Origin: Thunnus maccoyii
Lineage: Eukaryota; Chordata; Actinopteri; Scombriformes; Scombridae
DNA: 64,000 nucleotides
Assembly: GCF_910596095.1 (NCBI RefSeq)
Contig: NC_056551.1
Span: 2,542,001 to 2,606,000 of the forward strand
Direction of reading: 5' to 3'
Shown: piece after piece, positions 12,601 to 23,522 of the stretch
Numbering within the stretch: the first letter of the stretch is position 1
Layout: every line of letters begins with the position of its first letter
Program-made: the position numbers and the translations under genes
The notes under the pieces: model-generated
Seen by the model: the letters and a program-made list of their open reading frames with translations, nothing else
Databases searched by the model: none
What the model was told of the DNA's origin: nothing

Positions 12601-14476
12601 CAGAGGAATACAAATAGATGAAGCCCTCTCAGCAGACTAAGTTAGTAAAACAGCAATGAAATGGACATCACATCGCAAACAAAAACAGTACCGGTCAAAA
12701 GTATGTGCTGCTGCATATCATCAGCATTTTCTAATGTTTCGCAGAACAATGGAACCACTTTCTGCTAAACTGAATCTGTTTTCCCAGGTCAGCTCCCCTG
12801 GAAAGGCTTTGAACCTGTATCCATCTAATGAATATGAGGTGCTGCCCAATGGGAGTGAAGCACACTGGGAGGTGGTGGAGCGTATCCTCTTCATCTACGC
12901 CAAACTCAACCCCGGGATCGCCTACGTACAGGGCATGAACGAGATTGTTGGGCCGATTTACTACACGTTTGCCACGGACCCTAACAGCCAGTGGAAAGGT
13001 AGGTCCACACAGCTGAGGGTAATAACTTGTACCCCCACATTTACATTTTACAACCTTTAAGTAGTCAAATATAAAAACACAAACACTGAAGCTGTGAAAT
13101 CAGTAATCCGAAGTTTGAATCTGTATTAATAACAGCAACCAAAAGAACAATATGAACATTTGAAGACGTCTTAAACATTTTGCTGTTTGTGCTGCCCTAC
13201 TGTGCAGAGCACGCTGAAGCAGATACATTCTTCTGTTTCACCAACCTGATGTCTGAGAATAGAGACAACTTCATCAAGAGCCTGGATGACTCCCAGTGCG
13301 GCATCACCTACAAGATGGAGAGTGTCTACTCCATGCTCAAAGACAAAGACCTGGAGCTCTATCTCAAGCTGGTAAATGTCCACGCCCATGTCTGGCTCAT
13401 CCTTCTCTTTCTTTCAGACCAATATGGAGGTTTGGAGCTGCTGAAGCATACTCGCCATTTATTTTTTGCTGAGGTCTTGTTGCTCCCAGGAGAGCTCAGG
13501 CCCTGACTCCCCACTCAGTTTGTTTTACTCTTTACATTTGTCTTACTATCAGCTTATCAGTTACTGCAAATCACTTTGATGCCACTTTGGTGTCGACTCA
13601 AAGATCCGTTTAGTAGCTTATGAAACTGTCAAGCATTTAATGGTCTTCATCAGTGAATGGAACTGGGTCAGATGACCTAAGTGTGGTATTTTCAGTCACG
13701 GGATATCAAGTGATCAGAAAAGTAAATGCCTGCAGTATCATATATTCCATTTGCTGATAAAGACCATGAGATGCAGTTGAAAGCTCAGAAAAAGGTAGTT
13801 GGTAGACCTTTGAGCCCATTTTGTCACACAAACTATTCCAAGGTCAAGGTCATTTACTTTACTACAGTTCTCCATATCACGGTAAAATGTTCTGGCCACT
13901 AGAGAACAGTAACCTTTATTGTCTTTAGACCAAGAAAAAAATCTATATTTGAAGTCCCCATGTGTGTTTTGGCATTAATATTGCTATGTCCTTTTTTTGT
14001 CCTTTGCACACAGGAAGAGCAGAACATCAAACCCCAGTATTTCACATTCCGCTGGCTGACCCTGTTGTTGTCTCAGGAGTTCCTCCTGCCAGACGTCATC
14101 CGCATCTGGGACACCCTGTTTTCTGACCAGGACCGCTTCCATTTCCTCATCCTGGTCTGCTGTGCCATGCTCATGTGAGCTGTTCAGATTGAGCTCCTTT
14201 TGGTTCCTGCAATACAGATACTTCTGTCTCATCATGTCAATCATGCTTTCTGTTGACTTCCTCTGTTCACAGACTTATCCGAGATAACCTACTGGCAGGA
14301 GACTTCACAGTCAATATGAGATTACTGCAGGTAAGGACCTTTACAGTGAAACATGAAGACCACAAGTATTTTAACATACAGTTGATTTTTCTTCCTGTCG
14401 TTCCTTTCAGGATTACCCCATCTCAGATGTCCACACCATCTTGACCAAGGCCAAAGAGCTGCAGGATAACTCCTAA
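6791..14476 (+). CDS. tbc1d13: TBC1 domain family member 13 (Rab GAP), complete
   Basis: TBC1D13 is a Rab GTPase-activating protein, known in mammals to act on Rab35 in membrane traffic. Twelve coding exons: 6791-6813, 8548-8621, 8708-8748, 10098-10159, 10889-10988, 12001-12083, 12292-12451, 12788-12998, 13208-13371, 14014-14174, 14273-14330, 14411-14476. The joined frame is 1203 nt, 400 aa, the usual family length, ending AKELQDNS. TBC signatures are present: the GVPFEGGIRALCWK entry motif (from about residue 33), the arginine finger in IDKDVRR (Arg129) and the glutamine finger in AYVQGMNEIVGP (Gln229). All junctions are GT/AG and keep phase. Exon 1 encodes only seven full codons, starting MSTAYRNR. 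No lesion is seen. Identity is secure. Confidence 0.96.
9610..9639. repeat. (CA)n microsatellite
   Basis: Uninterrupted CA dinucleotide run of about 15 units in tbc1d13 intron 3. Confidence 0.95.
10548..10770 (+). mobile_element. Diverged hAT-type MITE fragment
   Basis: Contains GATTAATTGATTAATTCAGT and TAAAGTGTCAGAAAATAGTG followed by AAAAATGCC. This is the internal sequence shared with the better-preserved elements at 32191-32488 and 34231-34552. The terminal inverted repeats are eroded here. Lies in tbc1d13 intron 4. Confidence 0.6.
11270..11301. repeat. (GAG)n trinucleotide run
   Basis: About ten uninterrupted GAG units in tbc1d13 intron 5. Confidence 0.9.
11560..11700 (+). repeat. Dispersed repeat fragment, same family as 46960-47400
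   Basis: Words such as TGGATGGATTAGGATGAAAT, ACAGACATTC, AGAGGATGAAACCTAATGAC and CTCCACCATGAGGTTCACAT match the widespread fish repeat also seen at 46960-47400. It lies in tbc1d13 intron 5 and is non-coding. Confidence 0.65.
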
Positions 14477-15545
14477 CCTGTTCGCTCTTTTCCTCCTGCC
14501 CCCTCTGCTCAGATGTGGTAGGTGGGAGCTCAAACATTTAAAAAAAAAAAAACATTGTCATGTCAAACATGTATGGTGGAAGGACTTGATCAATGAAGAG
14601 CTTGAACAGTTGTGTTGGGGGAAAACCCAACATACTGCTTTTTAACTCGATGTCTGATGTTTGGTCAGTGGGGACTGGTCTGGAAACCTGGAGGACATGC
14701 CGAAACTATTGCTTCCTCCAAGTGAGGAGGAGATGCCACTTGCTTCTCAATGCTTTATGGGAAAAGGCTACCTTGGTACGTGGTCGTCCTCCCCTCACTG
14801 CCATCTCTCCCATGGAGACTCATTGTGCTCAGATAATAATGATAAACATCTAAGGGAGAGGGAGCCACATTAATCCTACACTACCGATCTTAGTTTGCCA
14901 TGAAAACATACCGGAAATGTTCAAATATGGAGCCAAGAATTTAACAAATATCCCTCAGCGACCACGTATGTAGTCAGATTCAGAAAATGTTCAGTTGGGT
15001 TGAGCAATAGTGCATGTTTGTTCTTTTAAGGGTTTTTTTATTTTAATTTTTAGAAGTTGAACGTTTTTTAATGTATGGAACATGTATGCCTTATCTGTTT
15101 AATAATGATGTGAAACAGGAGACAGTATTCATGGGTCAATTTTCTGTCTGGATAAGATAAATATGAAGGGCCTATTGAATATTATATCAGTAACCATCTT
15201 AAAAGCATTATTTCTTGAGTATTGTGCCTTTTGTCCCATGATTAATTTAGATTAATGTCCTTGTGAAATAATAGTACTTTGACCAAACAAAATACTAATG
15301 AAAGAAGGGCAAAAATGTCAGAGGAAGCTGTTGTGCTTTTCACACTGAATATTATTTGCTGAGCTTTTTCTCTAACCTGGGTTTACATGTATCTCTATAG
15401 CAGTTTACTGACAATAATTCATGCCATGGCCAATACTCATAGTTGGAAGGCAGTTTGAATGAGTTTTGTTACCGATATCAAATTATGCATTTTTTTGATA
15501 CTTAAGATTATTTAATAAAAACTGGTTTTCCTACAAAGCATGTAA
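14477..15545 (+). other. tbc1d13: tbc1d13 3' untranslated region
   Basis: The stop TAA ends at 14476. A canonical AATAAA lies at 15514-15519, followed by T-rich sequence, giving a 3' UTR of about 1.05 kb if this is the main polyadenylation site. The two open frames near 14593-14873 lie inside it and have no recognisable domain. Confidence 0.55.
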
Positions 15546-18500
15546 GATGATGTTTAGACACAAGCAGCTGACAAACAACTTTGCCTAAAGGAAATAGTCT
15601 AAAATTGACAGAATGTTGATTTGAATTGTAAACTATCTGACCAGAGAATAACTTAAACAGATTACAATTCAGATCAGACATTCAATGCCAACAGTTTTGA
15701 TGCTCTGTGCTATGGACATATTGTGGTCAACAACCTTAGATTAACTTTTGCTTCTTTTATTTGTTGGAGGAGCAAAGTAACATTTAGAATTTCCATTTAA
15801 AAGGAGGTACTGAGTAAAATGGAACTGGCCTAAGCCAAGTAATGCTCTTCACCCTGTGCTACTATCAACTTACAACACACCAAATAGAGGCTAAACCCTT
15901 AGCTGCCACATTGAAAGTTATTTTCTGATAACTGTACAGCGTGTTGTGCGTTATTAAATACTTAACACCTCAAACTCACCAACTGTATTCTTGCGTTTTG
16001 TCAACGCAACTCACATCGGTACGTTAATGACATACTGTAAGTGTCGAAATATGTGTTATCAATTAGATGTGTATGTGATAAAATTTGGTTGTGAATTGCA
16101 GAATCTTATTGGCTAGAGGGTTTAAATTATGTTCAGATAACTGCACAACCCTGACACAGCAGCCTCATCAGTGTTCATAATTAATACTCATTTGCTGTTA
16201 ATGCTAGCTACAAACAGCTAATTAGCATAATGTCAGCTACAAACAGCTAGCATGATGTTGGATATTCTAGTGTGCTTGCCTCAGTAAAATGCACAGTAAA
16301 ATACTAAGTCTTAATTTGAGGCTCTTGGGTTTAGCTATCCTAACGGCCAACTGCATTATTTCTTACTCTATTTACCAAGTAGCAGTTACTGGAGTAGAAA
16401 TGAAAAGGAAGTAAGTGGTAACATTCAGTGTTGAAAAAGCTTCATAACTTGATTAGCATTAACATTAGCCTCTCCCTCTCCTCACTCGTCATCCTCTCTG
16501 TGAGCTTACACAGCAAAAGTGTAAAATTGAGTGACGAGCAAGTTAAAGTAGCATGACTGAACAACACAGTGTCGTTGTTCTAGACTCATCCTTTTTGACA
16601 TTGGAAACAGGCCTGTTCTCATTTGCTTTAGATGAAGTAAAACACTTGCTAACATGGAGATGATAGCTAAGCTAACCCAGAGCTAATTGTGCAGACTAAC
16701 CTTTGGTTAAGCCTGATAATTTTCAGTGTGAATTACCAGCACAACTTGACATAAAGTGTTGATTCCCATCTCTTTGTTATTTTCTCTTCTGTTATCTTCA
16801 GTGTGTGGCAGACATGGCTTGATTAAGTGTAGTTTATAATTTGAATGTAAATGTGTATCTGCAAAGTTAAATCTAGCACTGCCGTAATATCCAGTCACAA
16901 GCTTGTTAAGTGTTGACAAGGTTAATTGGTGGGGAAACTGAAATGAAGTAATCTCAGAAACCTGTTAAAAAGCTAAAAACACTTATTGAATCATTGAATG
17001 CATACCAATATAATGGTATTCTATGTAGATATTTAATGAAGAGATCTCATATTAATATAAACAGGAGGACAAGCAGGAATTCTTGCTGAAGAGGTTATTC
17101 ATTCTGTCTCATCTCATCACCTACATGCCTGAAATGGTAACAGACACCATTTCAGGGTAACTGAAGTATTTCTGTAATATATAATTTATATCATTTTCAT
17201 AAACACTCCTTAGAAGTGGGATGGGATTTCCCCTGTCTGTTTTTTTTTTCTGCTATCTAACCTTTTAAGATCAAATTTTACTTGAGCATCATAGTCAAAA
17301 CACACTATTGAAATGTAGTCTTTAATAATTTTGAGGGTTGTGTGTGTGGAAGCTCTGTTTACTTTTAACATACAGTATGTAATACAGTGCTTTTAAAAAT
17401 GTGTTAACAAGCTGCTCAAAGAACACATTTATTTGTGGGGGGGGGGTTATGTCAGAAGTGCTCTGTTATCGTACCTGAAAAGGATATTCTTTAAAATTGT
17501 CAAGTAAAAAATTGCTCAACATCTCATAACAACAAATCAGGATTGCTGTCATTCTCTATTGCCTTTTGAGTAAGTTTTTAAATAGTTTATTGTTGCTAAA
17601 ATCAGTAAATCCCAAAGCATTTAACAACATCCGGGAAACAGCTGCTTTATTGTAATGACCGCTTTTATTAATTTAAATAAATATGAAAATTCAATCTTGT
17701 ACACCAATCCTTGTTATATAACACTAACTATATGTCATTCAAGATGCTTAGATGAAAATTGAGTTAAATGATGGATCAGTAATTAATGTTTCAGTCATGT
17801 AAATATTCAATCCAGGAGTGACAGCACCTCACTTGAATATGATTATAAAAATAAGCAGCTAAATAGCCCTTATTACAATGAATAAGATATTATGTTTAGA
17901 CATCTATATCCACCACAAATGTCCACAGTATTCTGTTCAGTTTGAGAGAGCGTGATAGAGCAAGTATTCTAAGACCAAAACAAAAAGACGTTTTGCATTT
18001 GAAAGTGTTTTTATCATGTGCAGAAGTTTGGGATGAATATTTTTTGAGGGACTGTTACTAATCGATGGCACCCACACATTATAATGTGTATTTATTTATA
18101 TCCTGATGGTTGTGTGTGTGTGTGTGTGTGTATGTGTGTGTGTGTGTGTGTGTGTGATGGGGGGAGGGATGATGTTCATTATACTCTTTATGTCTTATGT
18201 CAGTTATTTGCATGGTTCCAATTTTTGTAAGCACATTTTTGTAATGTCTCCAGTGTTAAAACTTGTATATATGTTTTTACATGTTTGCAGATGTGCATTA
18301 AAATGAATGATGGTATAAATCAAACGTCTTTTGTTGTTAAGTGGTGTGAATAAGCTAATAATTACTGCAAACCAGCAATAACCCAAACAGAAATATCTTT
18401 GTTGTTTTAATTGATATTTGTACAAATGCCTCATGAAATATAACATTCTAAGATTATCTGAATTAAAGTGTGTATAAATGTGACTGCAGTGTTGCACGGT

Positions 18501-19257
18501 GCATACTTTGGATATTATGATACAGACATTATGTCCTCATTGCAGACAAGACATGAGTTTAATCTGATTTCCACATATGGTCCACTTAGTTAGAGAACTC
18601 CAGTAATTGAACTGTCTCTCTGCTGGATGTTTTGACTTGTTAAACAAGTGTAAGTAACAACAGTCATACTGGCTGCATTCAATTTAGGTGTGCTAGTGCC
18701 AGGTCCTGCTATTGTGCATGCTAGCTAACTGGGGTGACTTACTGGGAAACCTAAATGCACTGTCTATTAGACCTATTAGACTATTTTGTGACCACTCAGC
18801 AATACAGACATTTTTCACAGCATTTTGTCTTACCATCGCAGACAGGAACAGGTGTAATTAATAACATTAATAATGGCTGCATTCCATTCAGGTTTACCAG
18901 ACGTAGTGGCATGGCTTAATAGGATATTTGAATGTGATGGAGCTATTTGTAATTCATGTTATTAGTTGCACTTGTATGGCAAGTCAAAATATTTCCCACA
19001 TGAGGAGGGGGTGAGAGAAGAATCTGTTACCTGATTAAATATAGACATTTTTCACAGCAGATATTTTGACTTACCATTACAGGAAAACCACAGCTGTCAC
19101 TAATAACATAAATAGTTGCTGCAGCATTTTGTCACTAGTTACTAGACCCTGTTGTTGTCCGTGCTGAGGTACTGACATGGCTTAATGTGGCACTTGAATA
19201 TAGTGGATCCCTTTTTAATTAATCTTCATCTTAAAAGTAACTAAAGCTGTTAAATAA
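15546..19257. other. Intergenic, AT-rich
   Basis: No gene is supported. The stretch is AT-rich and holds a doubled GCTACAAACAGCTA word near 16208-16250, a G9 tract at about 17437-17446 and a TG microsatellite at 18110-18156. Some of it may be a long alternative 3' end of tbc1d13, but nothing in the sequence shows this. Confidence 0.5.
18110..18156. repeat. (TG)n microsatellite
   Basis: TG dinucleotide run of about 23 units with one TA interruption near the middle. Confidence 0.95.
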
Positions 19258-19417
19258 ATGTAGTGGAGTAGAAAGTACAATATTTACCTCTGAAATGTAA
19301 ATGAGTGGAAGTATAAAGTAGCATCAAATGGAAATACTCAAGTAAAGTACGAGTACCTCAAAATGATACTCAAGTATAGTACTTGGCTAAATGTACTTAG
19401 TTACTTTCCACCACTGC
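19258..19417 (+). mobile_element. Fish interspersed repeat ending in 'ACTTTCCACCACTG'
   Basis: Starts near GTGGAGTAGAAAGTACAATA, passes through repeated CAAGTAAAGTAC / AAGTATAGTAC words and ends TTAGTTACTTTCCACCACTG. This is a familiar teleost MITE/SINE-like end. No coding capacity. Copy boundaries are approximate. Confidence 0.6.
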
Positions 19418-19439
19418 ATGAAACGATGTTTTACTTTGT

Positions 19440-19525
19440 TGTGATGAACGCAACTCAAGTCCCGCCCACAGCACATTGAGCCAATGGGAAGACGTGACAG
19501 TGCAGCGTGACAGTGAGCGTCTGAG
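19440..19525 (+). promoter_or_regulatory. thnsl2: Candidate thnsl2 promoter with non-coding first exon
   Basis: A short GC-richer patch holds a GC box (CCCGCCC, about 19459-19465) and a CCAAT box (AGCCAATGGG, about 19479-19488), then GTCTGAG followed by a donor GTAAGC at 19526. The thnsl2 coding exon starts at an acceptor (22109), so an upstream untranslated exon must exist, and this patch is the best candidate in the 2.6 kb before it. It is inference; a transcript would be needed to prove the splice. Confidence 0.45.
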
Positions 19526-20403
19526 GTAAGCAGCTTCATATAGACACTCGATAAAAAACGTTATGGCGGTCTGTGTACATATGTATGACCACGTATATAA
19601 GCTCATTCCGCCCTTTCGCTGATGTAACAATTCATAGAAGAGGCTGAATATATTCTAAATTGTGTGTGAGCACATTAAAATCCATACAAACAAACTAGCA
19701 CATATTGCAGTGGCTGCAGCTAGCTATACGGGTATGTCAATGGGGCAGCTTCGGCTCAACTGTCAGACCTCAGTTAAGTTATATTATTTCTTGTCGAAAG
19801 TGCTGAACAGAACAAGATGCACTGGCTGGACCGTTATCCTTCTCCAACACTGGGTGGATTTAATTGGAGGACATTGTGTGTCAGTGATTTAATAAGAAAT
19901 TGGTGGCACAGAAGAACGACTGATAATGTTAACAAACACATTGGTGGAATAAGGAGAACCATAGTGTTGCAGGTGCAGGGCTATAACTAAGATTTTAGAA
20001 ATACTAGTTAATATCATGAGTTAAAAGTTCTCCTAACTCCCCACCTACCAAGAGAAAGTCCATTCACGTCTGCAAGTTTTATTCTAAAGGTTTCAAAATT
20101 CCTTTGAAATTCAACTGCTTATAAAGTCAACATAACTACCTACACTAAAATAATACTCAGAACTGTGTCTCTACTTCCCCTCTAACAACATCGTAAGAAG
20201 TTACAGACTAAAGCATTACTGTTTTATTCCTAGCATGAAGGTGTAAATGCTAATTCAAAGCCCTCTCCACCCTGCCAGGAATGAAATTCTGGTGGATAAC
20301 ATGGGTTTTATTTCATATGTTTCTATTTTGTTGGTCTTTACGTAGTTAATAAATAAACTACAATGTAGTAAATCTGCTTGTGTGGGTAAACTACCAGTGT
20401 CAG

Positions 20404-20585
20404 AACTCAGGTCTTTAACTTCTCTTGATTCGAATAAAGACCTCGTTCTTGTGTTTTGTCTCCAAGGTTAATTCTACTACAATCCTAAAACAGCTATTAA
20501 ATTTCATTCTACTGTATGTGCTCTTAAAAAGTCTTAATTTAACTTGGTGAAGGCTGCAGAAACCCACATGAAACTGTTGTCCAAT
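20404..20585 (+). repeat. 182-bp direct repeat, copy 1
   Basis: Identical in length to copy 2 (21800-21981), with three mismatches by eye (about 98% identity). Begins AACTCAGGTCTTTAAC and ends ACTGTTGTCCAAT. Contains an AATAAA at about 20434. No family is recognised. The 1.2 kb between copies has no convincing gene. Confidence 0.9.
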
Positions 20586-21799
20586 GACATGATAATTAAT
20601 TGAAAACAAAAACTGATGTGGGAGAAAATAAGGAAATTATGGATACAATATCTAGGGTGAGCCAGTTAGGCTACTTTCTAGTGAGTAAGTAGCTCCTTAG
20701 GCAACTTGTTCCAATGTCCAAGTTCAACTTTTTTCGTCCTTGGGATGGTCAACAGCTTGTCAGTAGATCTATGCCTTGTAGTGAAGGGGCCAAGTCATAT
20801 CTATACATGTGTCTGTTGAAAGAGTTTGAAGGGAAAAGAGTTCTGTTTGAGTCTCTTCTGCTACAGAGTGGTGAGTATTGTGCATGCATCAGGTAGTATA
20901 ATAGACAGAGAGTAGTAAATGCAGTGTGCTGACTGTGCAGGTGTGATAGTAAAGTGACATTTTAACAATGTTGGCTGTTCATTTCCTGTTACTGTCACTA
21001 TCATCTGATTAGATACAGTATACACAGTACAAAACAATACAGCATAACTGTTATAGTAGAGACCTAGTAAATGTTACTACATGCTTGAAAGTAAATGCTG
21101 CTCAGCTTTCTGACAGCTGAATGAGGGAGCTCTGCGTCACTATGTTTCTGTCACAGTCTGACACGTGCTTTCTCTGCAGTGATCGATCAGTTGTACATAG
21201 CTGTGTGGAAAATGACAGAACTACTTACATCCATCTTTTCGCTGCCATTAATTTAACCCATGATATGATTAGGAAATGTTGTTATATACTGCTGAGAAGT
21301 ACCAGATCATCCCTGCTGGTTTTCCATCATACTTTCATACTTAATCCAGTATGATCCTGTGGTGGAAAATTCATGCGTGATGTAATGATTTTAAAATGAT
21401 GTGTTAAGGGGTCATATAGCAAATGTGAAAGCTAAATACATATATGCAATATTGTTTTAATTATGTGTATGATAAAGCATTGCTGTGGGCATTGGAAGTA
21501 TGATTGTGCGGGGAGTGTTTTTCATATTCCACAGGGTATAATGATTTGTGCGTTATTTTTCTTGTGTGTTTAGTGGAAAGTACAGGACATTCTGTCTCTC
21601 TCAATATTTAGTTAGACGAGACACAGAGACACATGAGCAGATTTCAGACACTGTTGGTTTTTTTTGATTGCTAGCCTATTAAAATCTAGGGTGTTGTTGT
21701 GAGCTTTGTTAAGAACCAATGAGGTGATTGAATAAAAATCGGTGATGTGTACAAGTATTACTGGATTTGTTTGTCTAGTTCAGTTGCTCTGCGCAGATT

Positions 21800-21981
21800 A
21801 ACTCAGGTCTTTAACGTCTCTTGATTCGAATAAAGACCTCGTTCTTGTGTTTTGTCTCCAAGGTTAATTCTACTACAATCCTAAAACAGGTATTAAATTT
21901 CATTCTACTGTATGTGCTCTTAAAAAGTCTTAATTTAACTTGGTGAATGCTGCAGAAACCCACATGAAACTGTTGTCCAAT
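21800..21981 (+). repeat. 182-bp direct repeat, copy 2
   Basis: Second copy of the repeat at 20404-20585, ending about 140 bp before the first coding exon of thnsl2. Both ends break sharply: flanking sequence on either side is unrelated between the two copies, and I see no matching target-site duplication. Confidence 0.9.
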
Positions 21982-22118
21982 TTGTACATATTCTAGGAGC
22001 GATTTGTCAAATTGAGGACAGCTAATAGCATGTTACTAGTTGGATGTGTCATCATTAAATGTAGCATGTCTGTGTGTGACTCTTTTGTCTGTGACTCTTG
22101 TGTTCACAGGTTTGTGCG

Positions 22119-23435
22119 ATGAAGTACTGTAGTACTCGGGGTGGGGTCTATGGATGGAACTTCAGGGATGTGCTGTTTTCAGGTTACGCTCCGGATGGGG
22201 GGATGTTCATGCCGGAGAGCGTCCCTGCGCTGAGCACTGAGACTCTGAGGGGCTGGAGGGGGCTTCCATACACCAAAGTGGTGGTTGAGGTCGCCTCGCT
22301 GTTCATCCCCTCTCATCTGATCCCCAGAGAGGACCTGGAGGGTGAGCCGGGGAAATATTCCCTATCATTGTAAATTTATATGATATGATTAATGATTTAT
22401 AAAGAGATATCATATGTCTGGCTTTGTTATTGCATTTTTTTGGTGTAAGATGCATCATGTGACCTCAAATAGCCATGATTTACACTTGCTCTCTACTGAA
22501 TTTAAACCTTTAGGGGCCATACCAGTGGTTTAGCATGTTTTAGCTCATTAACTACACATCACATATGGGCTACACATATTTGTTTGCATCACAGCTAGCA
22601 ATTTTGTAAACTACACTTGCTGTATTTTAGAAGTATCAATGTATTTTTTCTACCATTTCAAGCAGCCGTTGGTTTCCATTACATGGAAATAAATGCTGCC
22701 TGGAAAGAACTATATGCATTCAAAACTGGTCTTCAAAAATTGAAAGTATGAATGATTAAACTGATTAAAGAGGCATTATACACAGGTATGATCCTTTAAT
22801 ATTAAAGGAGAACATTAAGCAGAGAAATGAAAAACTATTCCAATACACCAAGAAGGTGATCTCTTCTCTCTCATGTCCCTGTCCCAGCCCTGGTGGGTAC
22901 AGCCCTGTCTGGATTCTCAGTGCCTGAGGTGGTCAGCATCGCCCGGTTGAAGGATGGTCTGTCAATCCTGGAGCTCTTCCATGGAGACACCTTGGCCTTT
23001 AAGGACCTGGCTATGACCTGCACTGTGCACTTCCTCGACTACTTCCTGCAGAAGGAGAAGCGCAGGGCTACTGTTCTTGTAGGTAAGAAAACAACACCCA
23101 TAAAGCAATGTGATAAAACTAAGGAAAAGGTTTTTTGCAACCTTTTTGCATCTGGTTGAGTATAAAATTTACAAATCAATTTACAGTGAGTGGTACAGCA
23201 GAATAAACACATAACAATTCCTACAAATTACTTGTCAGTGTTTGTTCATTCAGAGGTGTTACCTCAGCTCTCTTTGGTGTATTCAGCTCTGATGTTTATG
23301 ATAGGGGGTGTAAGTTCAGGCCTCACAGCCAGTGTAACAACACAGATAAAAGACATAAGTTCAAACATCCTCACTGTTACCTGCAGAGAATCATTTACCT
23401 CATCATGTGCTGCTGGGTAGGAAAACTGCTGAAAA

Positions 23436-23522
<87 letters not shown>

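Noticed and set aside
20404-21981. LTR retrotransposon with 182-bp LTRs
   Set aside because: Not called as such: no TG..CA ends, no target duplication, no primer-binding site or purine tract seen, and no gag/pol frame in the interior. Kept as an open question in findings.
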